This document shows positions 53,959 through 62,751 of a DNA stretch of 64,000 nt, piece after piece. Within the stretch, counting starts at the first letter, position 1. Each line of letters begins with the position of its first letter. The position numbers and the translations under genes were made by a program. The DNA lies in contig NZ_QJGZ01000038.1 in assembly GCF_003254585.1 (NCBI RefSeq), positions 310,001 through 374,000 of the forward strand. Direction: 5' to 3'. Source of the stretch: Flavobacterium sharifuzzamanii (GTDB lineage Bacteria > Bacteroidota > Bacteroidia > Flavobacteriales > Flavobacteriaceae). Below the pieces are notes generated by a model. The model saw only the letters and a list, made by a program, of their open reading frames with translations, was not told where the DNA came from and did not search any database.

Positions 53959-54522
53959 ATGATATCAATAATAGAATATTTTGAAAAGCTAGGCTTTCCA
54001 GAACATACTTTAGCTGAATTTTTAAGCTGTATTAAAACCAGACAATTCTCTGCAAATGAGTTAATTCTAGTTCATGGGCAATTAGAAAACTATTTATCTT
54101 TTATAGATACTGGAGTTGTCAGATATTATGTTGTTGCAAACGATAAAGAAATTACATTTGATTTTGCGTTTAAAAACTCCTTTTATTGCGCATACGATTC
54201 TTTTTATAATAGAGCTAAAACCGAAATCTATGTTCAGGCATTGACTGATTGTCAATTATACTCTATATCACACGAAAGCTTACAATATCTTTACCAAAAA
54301 TGCGAAACAGCAAAAAAACTCGGACGTATCGCAACTGAATATCTTCTCGATAAGAAGGTAAAAAGGGAATTAGATCTTTTAACCAAAACGCCTCAAGAAA
54401 GATATGAAAGATTGCTATTTGAACAGCCGAAATACATTCAACAGATTCCGCTGAAATATCTTGCGTCTTACATTGGAGTCGTACCAGAAACTTTAAGTCG
54501 TATAAGAAAACGCATTTCTTGA
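53959..54522 (+). CDS. Crp/Fnr family transcription regulator
   Basis: A 187-residue regulator: cNMP-like N domain (ILVHGQLENYLSFIDTGVVR), a hinge, and helix-turn-helix LKYLASYIGVVPETLSRIRK. No FNR cysteines. The MBL hydrolase gene starts 73 bases downstream on the same strand and is the likely target or partner. Confidence 0.85.
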   Translation: MISIIEYFEKLGFPEHTLAEFLSCIKTRQFSANELILVHGQLENYLSFIDTGVVRYYVVANDKEITFDFAFKNSFYCAYDSFYNRAKTEIYVQALTDCQLYSISHESLQYLYQKCETAKKLGRIATEYLLDKKVKRELDLLTKTPQERYERLLFEQPKYIQQIPLKYLASYIGVVPETLSRIRKRIS

Positions 54523-54595
54523 CCAAAGTCAATTTGCAGACCATTTATTAAGCTCAGATTTGTATGAACATTTTAACAATTAAAATCGAGTACAA

Positions 54596-55396
54596 ATGGG
54601 AGTTACAATTACACACATCGACACGGCTTGCGTGCTGATAAATATAAATGGTTTTAAAATTTTGACAGATCCTACTTTAGACAAAAAAGATGGATTTTTT
54701 CCTCAATATGTCAGCAGTCCTATGGCATTTTCCAAAAAATATTGCAGTCCTTCCCTATCTACTGAAGAAATTGGAAAAGTAGATTTAGTTTTATTAAGTC
54801 ACGATCATCACAGTGATAATTTAGATAAAAAAGGGCGTCTTTTTATTCAAACCGTTCCAACTGTTCTCTCAACAAAAGATGCTGTAAAGCGTTTAAAAAA
54901 CACCAATACAATAGGACTTGACAACTGGCAAGAATATAATATTGAAACTGAAAAAGTAAAAAATCTAAAAATCACAGCAGTACCGGCTCAGCATACCAAT
55001 ATTAAAAGATTGAACAGAGTTATGGGCAAGGTTATCGGTTTTACTTTAGAATGGGAAGGTCAGCAAAACGGCTGTTTGTATATCTCAGGAGATACTGTGC
55101 TTTTTGAAGGATTACACGAACTGGAGCAAAAGAAAAATGTAGATATAGCTATTTTGCATTTAGGCGCTGGTGCATTTCCTTATTTAAAAAGAAATTTACG
55201 AGTGACAATGAATGGCACGGAAGCAATTGCAACAGCCCAACTTTTGAAACCGAGCGTTGTAATTCCGATACATTATGAAGGTTGGTGGCACTTTAAACAA
55301 TCAGCAAAATCTTTAAAAAACGAAATTGAAAAGTCTGAGGTAAAAAAGAAATTTTTGTGGCTGAAAAGTGGTGTTGAGGCAACTCTCCTCAAATGA
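54596..55396 (+). CDS. metallo-beta-lactamase-fold hydrolase (UlaG-like)
   Basis: A 266-residue MBL-fold protein. Seen: ITHIDTACVLININGFKILT, DPTLD, the metal segment LLSHDHHSDNLD (H69-D70-H71-H72...D74), PAQHTN, YISGDTVLFE with Asp, and VIPIHYEGWW. The canonical HxHxDH is changed: the sixth position is Asn (N75) and one residue is inserted, as in a subgroup of UlaG-like proteins. Substrate unknown. Confidence 0.86.
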   Translation: MGVTITHIDTACVLININGFKILTDPTLDKKDGFFPQYVSSPMAFSKKYCSPSLSTEEIGKVDLVLLSHDHHSDNLDKKGRLFIQTVPTVLSTKDAVKRLKNTNTIGLDNWQEYNIETEKVKNLKITAVPAQHTNIKRLNRVMGKVIGFTLEWEGQQNGCLYISGDTVLFEGLHELEQKKNVDIAILHLGAGAFPYLKRNLRVTMNGTEAIATAQLLKPSVVIPIHYEGWWHFKQSAKSLKNEIEKSEVKKKFLWLKSGVEATLLK

Positions 55397-55499
55397 AGTC
55401 TTAGTAAATTTGGCTCTAAAATTAGAATATCTGAAAACATACATTAAAACAGAAAGAGACCGTGAAAGTCTTTTTCTGTTTTAAAAATATCTGAAAAGA

Positions 55500-55907
55500 T
55501 TATTTGTCTTTAATTAGTTTTTCTAAAGCTTTAATATGTTCGTCTTTAGCTTTTAAAAGTTCTGTATTTAAACGTTTAATTTCTTCTAAAGCTTCAATCC
55601 ATTTATCTATCGGGTTCACATTAAAAGTTGGATAATAATTATAACCGTTAGATTGGTCGTTAAATGTATTAGATATAATATTTATAACTTGTTCTTCATC
55701 AAAATTTTGAAAAGCTTCTACAGGAATTCTCAAAGAATTAGAAATTTGTTTCAACAGACTGTCTTCAATTACGTCTTTTTGCTCTAGCATAGAAATTTTC
55801 TTCTGGTTCCAGTCTTCTCCTAAATCATAAGCCAATGCTTCTTGTTTTATGCCTAGCATTTCTCTGAAACGCTTAACGTTTCTTCCCTGATGAATTTTCT
55901 GTACCAT
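55500..55907 (-). CDS. XRE-type helix-turn-helix protein
   Basis: A 135-residue DNA-binding protein: N-terminal HTH (RFREMLGIKQEALAYDLGED, then ISMLEQKDVI), a linker, and a coiled-coil-like end (LEEIKRLNTELLKAKDEHIK). No toxin is next to it, so an antitoxin role is not supported. A -7 TATTTTTG lies at 55940-55933. Confidence 0.83.
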   Translation of the reverse strand: MVQKIHQGRNVKRFREMLGIKQEALAYDLGEDWNQKKISMLEQKDVIEDSLLKQISNSLRIPVEAFQNFDEEQVINIISNTFNDQSNGYNYYPTFNVNPIDKWIEALEEIKRLNTELLKAKDEHIKALEKLIKDK

Positions 55908-56040
55908 AATGAATGTTAATTTTCTGAAGTTTCAAAAATAAAGTTATCTGTATTAAAAATCTGAAATTCAAAGATAAAAAAACATCTTACAAAATATCGT
56001 TTTTGTCAGGTATTATATCTACAAACTTACTAGAAAGTAG

Positions 56041-56072
56041 AAAGCCTGCATATCTTTCGATTTGCAGGCTTT
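56041..56072 (-). terminator. terminator of the tRNA unit
   Basis: AAAGCCTGCA (56041-56050) with TGCAGGCTTT (56063-56072), on the minus strand just past tRNA-Tyr. Confidence 0.75.
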
Positions 56073-56083
56073 TTGCTTTTTCG

Positions 56084-56164
56084 TGGGGAGAGCAGGATTC
56101 GAACCTGCGAAGTTCACACAGCAGATTTACAGTCTGCCCTCGTTGGCCGCTTGAGTATCTCCCC
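56084..56164 (-). tRNA. tRNA-Tyr (GUA)
   Basis: Acceptor stem GGGGAGA/TCTCCCC, D loop with CAAGCGGCCAACG, anticodon loop CTGTAAA with GUA, a long variable arm as in bacterial Tyr tRNA, and T arm GCAGGTTCGAATCCTGC. A is the discriminator base. CCA is not encoded. Confidence 0.95.
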
Positions 56165-56241
56165 AAAAACTGAGTGTAAATTATATTTTTTACATTCAGG
56201 AAATTCAAAAAAAAAAATCCTTAATTGCTTAAGGAGTTTTG

Positions 56242-56316
56242 TGGGCGATGAGGGGTTCGAACCCCCGACCCCCTCGGTGTAAACGAGGTGCTCTGAACCA
56301 GCTGAGCTAATCGCCC
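56242..56316 (-). tRNA. tRNA-Val (UAC)
   Basis: Acceptor GGGCGAT/ATCGCCC, D arm GCTCAGCTGGTTCAGAGC, anticodon stem CCTCG/CGAGG with loop TTTACAC (UAC), T arm ending GGTTCGAACCCC. CCA is not encoded. It precedes tRNA-Tyr by 77 bases on the same strand and shares its promoter. Confidence 0.95.
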
Positions 56317-56353
56317 TATTTTACTAGGTTGCTATCGTTTGTGATTGCGAGTG

Positions 56354-56383
56354 CAAATATACAGCTAGATTTTGCATTTGCAA
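56354..56383 (-). promoter_or_regulatory. promoter of the tRNA-Val/tRNA-Tyr unit
   Basis: On the minus strand TTG (56383-56381), 19 bases, TATATTTG (56361-56354): a full-consensus Bacteroidota promoter 37 bases before tRNA-Val. Confidence 0.72.
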
Positions 56384-56547
56384 GCCTTTTCAATAAAAAA
56401 AAACGAAATATTTTTTACTTTGTTGTTTATCAAACTTCTAAAAGTTAATTAAAAACTTTGAACCCTCGATAGATCTATGTTTTCAATAGTTTGTTTTTTT
56501 TCTGATAGTTATTATCTCATTATATCTAATGAATTCAAGAGAAAATA

Positions 56548-57498
56548 TTATAGATAATCAGAGATATCAATCCAAGCAATACAATTATGAGCATACCCAG
56601 AAGGTACCGCGCTAAAAATGAGTCGTTTGCCATCTGGGAAAAATTTTGGGTGTTGTGAATTGAGTTTTCCAGTCGGATCTGTTAGACAAATAGAACCATT
56701 TTCAGGATTATTAAAATTATAAAGATAGAGAGCGTAACAGCCATCTCGATTACTTTCAAAAGCAATATAGTTTCCATCTGGAGAAACGGCAGGCGCTCGA
56801 CCTTGAAAAGATTTATCGAAAGAAATCAAATTTGCTGAACTTTCCATGGGTACAGATATAACCCCTTCTTCTGTTTCAATATTAATAAAAATATAGTTTT
56901 TGTCCTGATTATAATTGGGATCGTCTACAAATGGAGGCTGTCCAGCAAATGCGATTGATGTCGCATTGTTTGGGGAAACCGCAGGCATACCACCGAACAT
57001 TTTATCGCCATTGGTATCTACGCCGTTCATATTATCGATAATAATAGTTCCGTTAAGATCAAATAATGTACTCTTGGGTTGTGTTGATTGCTTTAGATTC
57101 ATTACAACTAAACCTTCAAATGGAAGATTAATGTCCCATTGTGGATAAATACAGTCATCTGTATTCTCGATCTGTTTTAGATTATTTCCATTAGCATCAA
57201 CTATCCAAACAGAAGTACTGCCTTCATATGCTAAATTTAAAGCTATATTATCGCCAGTCCAAGCGGGTCTAGTTTGTTGCAGAGAATCGCAATCGCTAAG
57301 AAAAAGATGTGGAGAAGGCGTATTTAAGTCATCAACAATAAAAAGTTTGGTGGTTAAAGCTCTCAATTCAGGATTGTATGACATTCGTTCAAATACTATA
57401 GCTTTTCCGTCTGGACCAATTGCTGGACGATAATCATTATAAAAGTTATTTATATTTCCATTTAATGTAATCCAGTTTGGTTTAAGATAATTGCCCAT
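56548..57498 (-). CDS. TolB-like beta-propeller (PD40) protein
   Basis: A 316-residue protein made of WD40-like PD40 repeats: RPAIGPDGKAIVFERMSYNP, GGMPAVSPNNATSIAFAGQ, RAPAVSPDGNYIAFESNRDG and HPKFFPDGKRLIFSAVPSG. These match TolB-type propeller blades. No signal peptide is seen, so location is unclear. Function unknown. Confidence 0.8.
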   Translation of the reverse strand: MGNYLKPNWITLNGNINNFYNDYRPAIGPDGKAIVFERMSYNPELRALTTKLFIVDDLNTPSPHLFLSDCDSLQQTRPAWTGDNIALNLAYEGSTSVWIVDANGNNLKQIENTDDCIYPQWDINLPFEGLVVMNLKQSTQPKSTLFDLNGTIIIDNMNGVDTNGDKMFGGMPAVSPNNATSIAFAGQPPFVDDPNYNQDKNYIFINIETEEGVISVPMESSANLISFDKSFQGRAPAVSPDGNYIAFESNRDGCYALYLYNFNNPENGSICLTDPTGKLNSQHPKFFPDGKRLIFSAVPSGYAHNCIAWIDISDYL

Positions 57499-57916
57499 AA
57501 TTTGATTCGTTTTTATAGATTAAATAATCAGCTTCCATTCTGATTACTGCTTAAAGTTTTCCTGTTGGCTAAATAAAAGTTAGAAAATTTGCAAAATAGA
57601 AATGCTTTGCATTCGATTCAAAATAGTCTACGGACTATTATATTTGAGATAAGGCTAATACAGTTTTGAAAAAAGTTGTAAAACCCTCAAAGCTAGCGCT
57701 TTTTTTAATCTAAAACTATGCGTAAATATACTTGTTTTTAATAAACACAAACGAAAGTATGTGGCTAGACTTTAAATTTGTAAGCCTTAAAAAAACAAGC
57801 ATACTTTTTGAACCTAAAAAATAAGACTCTTCCACTCTTTATCTTATAATTTCGTTAAAAAGTCAAATTGAGATCTCTAATTCTTAATATTCCTTTGTAG
57901 TAATTCGACTTAGTCA
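57499..57916. other. intergenic region upstream of the ABC exporter
   Basis: About 450 bases between divergent genes. No ORF or tRNA. One short hairpin, AATAGTC-TACG-GACTATT (57622-57639), with a UACG-type tetraloop lies in the middle; the promoter of the exporter is at the right end. Confidence 0.4.
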
Positions 57917-57924
57917 TACATTTG
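57895..57924 (+). promoter_or_regulatory. ABC exporter promoter
   Basis: TTG (57895-57897), 19 bases, TACATTTG (57917-57924); the ATG is 25 bases further on. Confidence 0.72.
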
Positions 57925-57948
57925 TATACCTAAAAACAATTAACTCAA

Positions 57949-59733
57949 ATGGCACGATTTAAAGAAAATGATTTACCAAAATCAAAAATAACGGCTACCT
58001 CACTAAACAAAGCAAAAACAATTTTTACATACGCAGGACATCACAAATGGAAATTCTTTATTGGTTTGATTTTTCTTTTGCTTACTGGTGCAACTGCGCT
58101 AGCTTTTCCTAAATTAATGGGAATGCTAGTAGATTGCGTTAAAAACAAAAACAACGATGAAGCAAATACAATCGCTTTAGGATTGGTTGTTATTTTGTTT
58201 TTACAATCTTTCTTCTCATTCTTCAGACTTTCATTGTTTGTAAACTTTACCGAAAATACACTGGCAAACTTGCGTTTGGCTTTATATACCAATCTGGTTA
58301 AGTTGCCAATGACTTTCTTCTCTCAAAAAAGAGTTGGTGAATTAAACAGTAGAATTAGTGCCGATATTACCCAGATTCAAGATACATTAACAACGACAAT
58401 TGCAGAGTTCTTACGTCAGTTTATTTTAATTATTGGCGGTGTTATTCTTTTAGCAACCGAAAGTTTCAAATTGACACTGTTAATGCTTTCTGTAGTTCCA
58501 CTAGTAGCAATTGCTGCGGTTGTATTTGGTCGATTTATTAGAAAGTATTCTAAAAAAGTACAAGATCAGGTTGCCGAAAGCCAGGTAATTGTAGAAGAAA
58601 CTATGCAAGGAATTAGTATCGTGAAGGCTTTTGCTAACGAATGGTATGAAATAGCACGTTATAAAGGAAAAATTAGCGAAGTGGTAAAACTAGCAATTAA
58701 AGGCGGTAAATATCGCGGTTACTTTGCTTCGTTCATCATTTTCTGCTTGTTTGGAGCAATCGTAGCCGTTGTTTGGTATGGTGTTCGTTTGAGCATTGCC
58801 GGTGAAATGAGTGTTGGACAATTAATTTCATTCGTATTATACTCTACTTTTGTTGGAGCTTCTTTTGGAGGAATTGCCGAATTATATGCACAGATTCAAA
58901 AAGCAATTGGTGCAACAGAACGTGTTTTTGAATTGCTAGACGAAAGTCCAGAGAAAATCAACTCAGATTCAAGTCAAAATCAAGAAAAAATTAAAGGAAA
59001 TGTTACTTTCAAGAATGTAGCATTTAGTTATCCTACGCGTCAAGAAGTACAAGTTTTAAAAGATGTTAACTTTTCAGCAGAATTTGGTCAGAAAATTGCA
59101 ATTGTTGGTCCAAGTGGCGCCGGAAAATCGACTATCTCTTCTCTTCTGCTTCGTTTTTACGATATTACTTCTGGAGAAATTACTGTTGACGGAAAAAACA
59201 TCTACGATTATGACTTAGAAAGTCTTCGTGGTAATATGAGCATTGTTCCTCAGGATGTAATTTTGTTTGGAGGAACCATTAGAGAAAACATAGCGTACGG
59301 AAAACCAGATGCAACAGATGAAGAAATTATGCAAGCTGCAAAACAAGCTAATGCATTTAATTTTGTGGATGGTTTCCCTGAAAAATTCGAAACTTTGGTT
59401 GGAGAACGCGGTGTTAAACTTTCTGGAGGCCAGCGTCAGCGTATTGCAATTGCGAGAGCGTTGCTTAAAAATCCAAGTATTTTGATTTTAGACGAAGCAA
59501 CATCATCTTTAGACAGCGAAAGCGAGAAACTGGTACAAGAGGCTCTAGAAGTGTTAATGGAAGGAAGAACAAGTATTATCATCGCCCATCGTCTTTCTAC
59601 TATTAGAAACGCAGACAAAATACTAGTTTTAGATAACGGAAAAATTTCTGAAGAAGGAACTCATCAGGAATTAATAAACTTAGAAAATGGAATTTATAAA
59701 AATTTAAGCAACTTGCAGTTTAGTAACTCTTAG
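57949..59733 (+). CDS. ABC exporter, fused permease-ATPase (MsbA/LmrA type)
   Basis: Homodimeric exporter half of 594 residues. The transmembrane domain (about 30-330) has six helices, with DITQIQDTLTTTIAEFLRQF as the second intracellular stretch. ATPase domain: VGPSGAGKSTISSLLLRFYD, the D-loop region LSGGQRQRIAIARALL, and LILDEATSSLDSESEK. Substrate could be lipid or drug. Preceded by a full promoter. Confidence 0.9.
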   Translation: MARFKENDLPKSKITATSLNKAKTIFTYAGHHKWKFFIGLIFLLLTGATALAFPKLMGMLVDCVKNKNNDEANTIALGLVVILFLQSFFSFFRLSLFVNFTENTLANLRLALYTNLVKLPMTFFSQKRVGELNSRISADITQIQDTLTTTIAEFLRQFILIIGGVILLATESFKLTLLMLSVVPLVAIAAVVFGRFIRKYSKKVQDQVAESQVIVEETMQGISIVKAFANEWYEIARYKGKISEVVKLAIKGGKYRGYFASFIIFCLFGAIVAVVWYGVRLSIAGEMSVGQLISFVLYSTFVGASFGGIAELYAQIQKAIGATERVFELLDESPEKINSDSSQNQEKIKGNVTFKNVAFSYPTRQEVQVLKDVNFSAEFGQKIAIVGPSGAGKSTISSLLLRFYDITSGEITVDGKNIYDYDLESLRGNMSIVPQDVILFGGTIRENIAYGKPDATDEEIMQAAKQANAFNFVDGFPEKFETLVGERGVKLSGGQRQRIAIARALLKNPSILILDEATSSLDSESEKLVQEALEVLMEGRTSIIIAHRLSTIRNADKILVLDNGKISEEGTHQELINLENGIYKNLSNLQFSNS

Positions 59734-59775
59734 AAGAAAATTCCAATTTTATAAAATCCAAATTCCAATAAAAAA

Positions 59776-59812
59776 AAACTCAATTTGATAAATCAAATGG
59801 AGTTTTTTTTTA
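59776..59812 (+). terminator. terminator after the ABC exporter
   Basis: AAACTC-A-ATTTGA with TCAAAT-G-GAGTTT around TAAA (one A/G mispair), followed by T8. Confidence 0.7.
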
Positions 59813-59823
59813 TCTCATATAGC

Positions 59824-59855
59824 AAACCCGACAGGTTTTAAAACCTGTCGGGTTT
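59824..59855. repeat. AAACCCGACAG palindrome, copy 2
   Basis: A perfect 32-base palindrome, arms AAACCCGACAGGTTTT (59824-59839) and 59840-59855. It shares the outer 11 bases with the copy at 4780-4817. Confidence 0.8.
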
Positions 59856-59880
59856 AAATAATACTGACTGATCGCAAACA

Positions 59881-59910
59881 AAAAAGCTTCAATAAAAATT
59901 GAAGCTTTTT
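59881..59910. terminator. bidirectional terminator before proline dehydrogenase
   Basis: AAAAAGCTTCAAT (59881-59893) pairs perfectly with 59898-59910 around AAAA. It serves the proline dehydrogenase gene on the minus strand and any readthrough from the left. Confidence 0.82.
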
Positions 59911-59962
59911 CTATATAAACTGTAAACTGGATACTCAAAACTGAATACTGAACACTAATAAA

Positions 59963-61132
59963 TTATTTCCCTTTTCTACGTTTACGTTCAGCTTTAATCA
60001 TAGATAATTCGCGGCTTGTTTGACCTGCTACAGAAGTATTTTCTTCAGCACGACGAATCAAGTATGGCATAACATCTTTTACAGGCCCAAATGGCAAGTA
60101 TTTAGCAACATTATATCCGTTTTCAGCTAAGTTGTAGCTGATATTATCACTCATTCCGTACAATTGCCCAAACCAGATTCTAGAGTCGTTTTTAGCAATT
60201 CCTTTCTGAGCCATCATTTCCATTAATTTGTATGAACTCAATTCGTTATGAGTTCCCGCAAAAATGGCCATTTTATCAAGATGCTCTAACATATATTGTA
60301 CAGCATTATCATAATTTACATCGGTAGCTTCTTTAGAAACGCAGATTGGAGAAACATACCCTTTTTCTTCCGCTCTTTTGTTTTCTTTTTCCATATAAGC
60401 ACCACGAACCAATTTCATTCCGATATAAAAACCTTCAGTCTTAGCAATTTCATGAAGTTTTTTAAGATAATCTAAACGATCCCAACGATACATTTGTAAA
60501 GTGTTAAATACAATTGCTTTTTCTTTATTGTATTTACGCATCATATTTGTCACCAACTCATCAGCAGCATCTTGCATCCAGCTTTCTTCACCATCAATTA
60601 ATAATGCAACATCTTTCTTATGAGCTTCACTGCATATTTTATCAAAACGAGCTACTACTCTATCCCATTCTGCTTGTTCAGTTGGATTTAAAGTTTGTTT
60701 CTCACCTAATTTTTCATACAATTCAAAACGCCCTAAACCTGTCGGTTTAAAAACAGCAAACGGAATTGCCAAACGTTCTTTAGCAAAATCTACAGTTCTT
60801 AAAGTCATCTCTAAAGCTGCGTCAAACTGCTCTTCTTCTTCTTTTCCTTCAACAGAATAATCCAAAACAGAAGAAACGCCTTTTGTAAACATTTTGTCCA
60901 CAACAGTAAGACAGTCGTTTTCGTTTACACCACCACAAAAGTGATCAAAAACAGTTGCGCGAATTAATCCCTCTACTGGTAAATGAGCTTTAATTGCAAA
61001 ATTAGTAACAGCAGTTCCAATTCTTACTAAAGGCTCGCTGTCAATCATTTTGAAAAGAAAATAAGCTCTATCAAGTTCCGTATCACTCTTTAGTGAAAAT
61101 GCAACCTGTGTGTTATCGAATATCTTTTCCAT
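59963..61132 (-). CDS. proline dehydrogenase
   Basis: FAD enzyme oxidising proline to pyrroline-5-carboxylate at the membrane. Seen: LRTVDFAKERLAIPFAVFKP, VALLIDGEESWMQDAADELV, and the barrel strand MKLVRGAYMEKENKRAEEKG, then AGTHNE, all conserved in the PutA PRODH domain. At 389 residues it is the monofunctional form without P5C dehydrogenase. A -7 TATATTTG lies at 61158-61151. Confidence 0.92.
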   Translation of the reverse strand: MEKIFDNTQVAFSLKSDTELDRAYFLFKMIDSEPLVRIGTAVTNFAIKAHLPVEGLIRATVFDHFCGGVNENDCLTVVDKMFTKGVSSVLDYSVEGKEEEEQFDAALEMTLRTVDFAKERLAIPFAVFKPTGLGRFELYEKLGEKQTLNPTEQAEWDRVVARFDKICSEAHKKDVALLIDGEESWMQDAADELVTNMMRKYNKEKAIVFNTLQMYRWDRLDYLKKLHEIAKTEGFYIGMKLVRGAYMEKENKRAEEKGYVSPICVSKEATDVNYDNAVQYMLEHLDKMAIFAGTHNELSSYKLMEMMAQKGIAKNDSRIWFGQLYGMSDNISYNLAENGYNVAKYLPFGPVKDVMPYLIRRAEENTSVAGQTSRELSMIKAERKRRKGK

Positions 61133-61150
61133 TAAAATTTATTTTTTATG

Positions 61151-61158
61151 CAAATATA
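61151..61158 (-). promoter_or_regulatory. -7 element of the proline dehydrogenase gene
   Basis: TATATTTG on the minus strand, 18 bases before the ATG at 61132. Confidence 0.45.
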
Positions 61159-61379
61159 GAGAGTGTTTTGAATATTTTTCACTAAACAGTATCATATTTT
61201 TCAATATTCTTAACAAGAACATCTCAAATGTAAATTTGTGAAGTAAATATTTATTTCTTGAATAATTTTATCTTAATTTTAAAAATGCAAACCCGCATTT
61301 TAAACAAATTAGCCCGAAAGTTTGAATATTATTACGTTTAAAATGCCTTATTTTGCGCTTTCAAAACAACAAAAGAATT

Positions 61380-62447
61380 ATGCAATCTATTCAAGCCAAT
61401 AATTATCTCGTGCATTTTAATGAGAATGCTTACGAAGCTTTAAATAAACATTTAAAAGAAAGTAAATATTCTAATATATTTATAATTGTTGATGATCAAA
61501 CCAATGAGCATTGCCTATCTAAATTTATTCCAGTTTTGGAAACAGATTTGGCAATCGAAATCATTGAATTTGAAGCCGGAGAAGCAAATAAAAATATCGA
61601 AACTTGTATTGAGATCTGGAATATTTTGACAGAACTTGGAGCTGATAGAAAATCGCTTATTATTAATTTAGGAGGTGGTGTTGTTACAGACTTAGGTGGT
61701 TTTGTTGCTTCTACTTTTAAAAGAGGCGTAGATTTCATTAATATTCCTACTACTTTATTATCTATGGTTGATGCATCTGTTGGAGGAAAAACAGGAGTTG
61801 ATTTAGGAAATCTTAAAAATCAAATCGGCGTTATCAACGTGCCGCAAATGGTTTTGATTGATACACAATATTTAGAAACTTTACCACAAAGCGAAATGCG
61901 TTCTGGTCTAGCAGAAATGCTTAAACATGGTTTAATATATGATGCGCCTTATTGGAGACAGTTTTCAGATTTAAAATCGATTGTTTTTGATGAGTTAGAT
62001 CAGTTAATTTATCGTTCTGTAGAAATTAAGAATGAAATCGTTATTCAAGATCCAACAGAGAAAAATATCCGTAAAGCTCTAAACTTCGGACATACGTTAG
62101 GTCACGCTATTGAGGGATACTTTCTAGAAAGCGAAGAAAAAACTACTTTATTACATGGAGAAGCGATTGCGGTTGGAATGATTTTGGAAAGTTATATTTC
62201 ACTTCAAAAAGGATTAATTTCTGAACAAGAATACAGAGAAATAAAAGCGGTAATTAAAGATATATATGATGATGTAATTTTTAAAGAAAATGACATTGAT
62301 CCGATCTTAGAATTGCTAATTCACGACAAAAAAAATGAATACGGTTTAATTCAATTTGCATTGATTGAAGGAATCGGAAAAATAAAAATTAACCAATCCG
62401 TTGAAAATAAATTGATTCTAGAAGCGTTTGAGGATTATAAATCTTAA
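61380..62447 (+). CDS. aroB: 3-dehydroquinate synthase
   Basis: Second step of the shikimate pathway, turning DAHP to dehydroquinate with NAD. Seen: INLGGGVVTDLGGFVASTFK, DFINIPTTLLSMVDASVGGK, TGVDLGNLKNQIG, and the metal-binding LNFGHTLGHAIE. Length about 355 residues from the ATG at 61380; the earlier frame starts in the promoter (a near-match TTATTTTG sits there). No other aro genes are adjacent. Confidence 0.94.
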   Translation: MQSIQANNYLVHFNENAYEALNKHLKESKYSNIFIIVDDQTNEHCLSKFIPVLETDLAIEIIEFEAGEANKNIETCIEIWNILTELGADRKSLIINLGGGVVTDLGGFVASTFKRGVDFINIPTTLLSMVDASVGGKTGVDLGNLKNQIGVINVPQMVLIDTQYLETLPQSEMRSGLAEMLKHGLIYDAPYWRQFSDLKSIVFDELDQLIYRSVEIKNEIVIQDPTEKNIRKALNFGHTLGHAIEGYFLESEEKTTLLHGEAIAVGMILESYISLQKGLISEQEYREIKAVIKDIYDDVIFKENDIDPILELLIHDKKNEYGLIQFALIEGIGKIKINQSVENKLILEAFEDYKS

Positions 62448-62467
62448 ACTTTTTTTAATCAAAAGCA

Positions 62468-62499
62468 TTGCATTTGGTATATATTATTTTTTACATTTG
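62468..62499 (+). promoter_or_regulatory. promoter of the arginine decarboxylase region
   Basis: TTG (62468-62470), 21 bases, TACATTTG (62492-62499). The arginine decarboxylase start is 252 bases downstream, giving a long leader. Confidence 0.55.
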
Positions 62500-62503
62500 C
62501 GCC

Positions 62504-62683
62504 ATGAAAACAAACAATCAGCAAAGGCACTTCAGCTCTTACAGAAACAGACTCAGCAGTTCTTTATTAAGAATGTTGAACCGTTTCTATAATAGTAAAA
62601 GTCCTTTCTGTTTTGATGTATTCCAATGTACAAAAGCAGAGCATGAAAAACTGCCTATTATATTTGCCAATATTAGAGTTTGA
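62504..62683 (+). CDS. possible small protein or leader ORF upstream of the arginine decarboxylase
   Basis: A 59-codon ORF starting MKTNNQQRHFSSYRNRLSSS, with 6 Arg codons. Its ATG lies only five bases after the -7 element TACATTTG (62492-62499), so transcription would start at or near the ATG and the mRNA would be leaderless or the ORF untranslated. It lies 68 bases before the arginine decarboxylase ATG. It could be a small protein, a regulatory leader, or chance; codon evidence is too thin. Confidence 0.35.
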   Translation: MKTNNQQRHFSSYRNRLSSSLLRMLNRFYNSKSPFCFDVFQCTKAEHEKLPIIFANIRV

Positions 62684-62751
62684 ATTTAAGATTAAGTCCC
62701 CAAAAACCTAAAATTAAATTATAATTACAATCTCTAAACATTGATAAATAA

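Noticed and set aside
55500..55907. XRE protein as an antitoxin
   Set aside because: No toxin gene or tight operon partner; it stands alone with its own -7 element.
57622..57639. UACG-loop hairpin as a terminator or RNA
   Set aside because: Only seven pairs, no T run, and placed away from gene ends.
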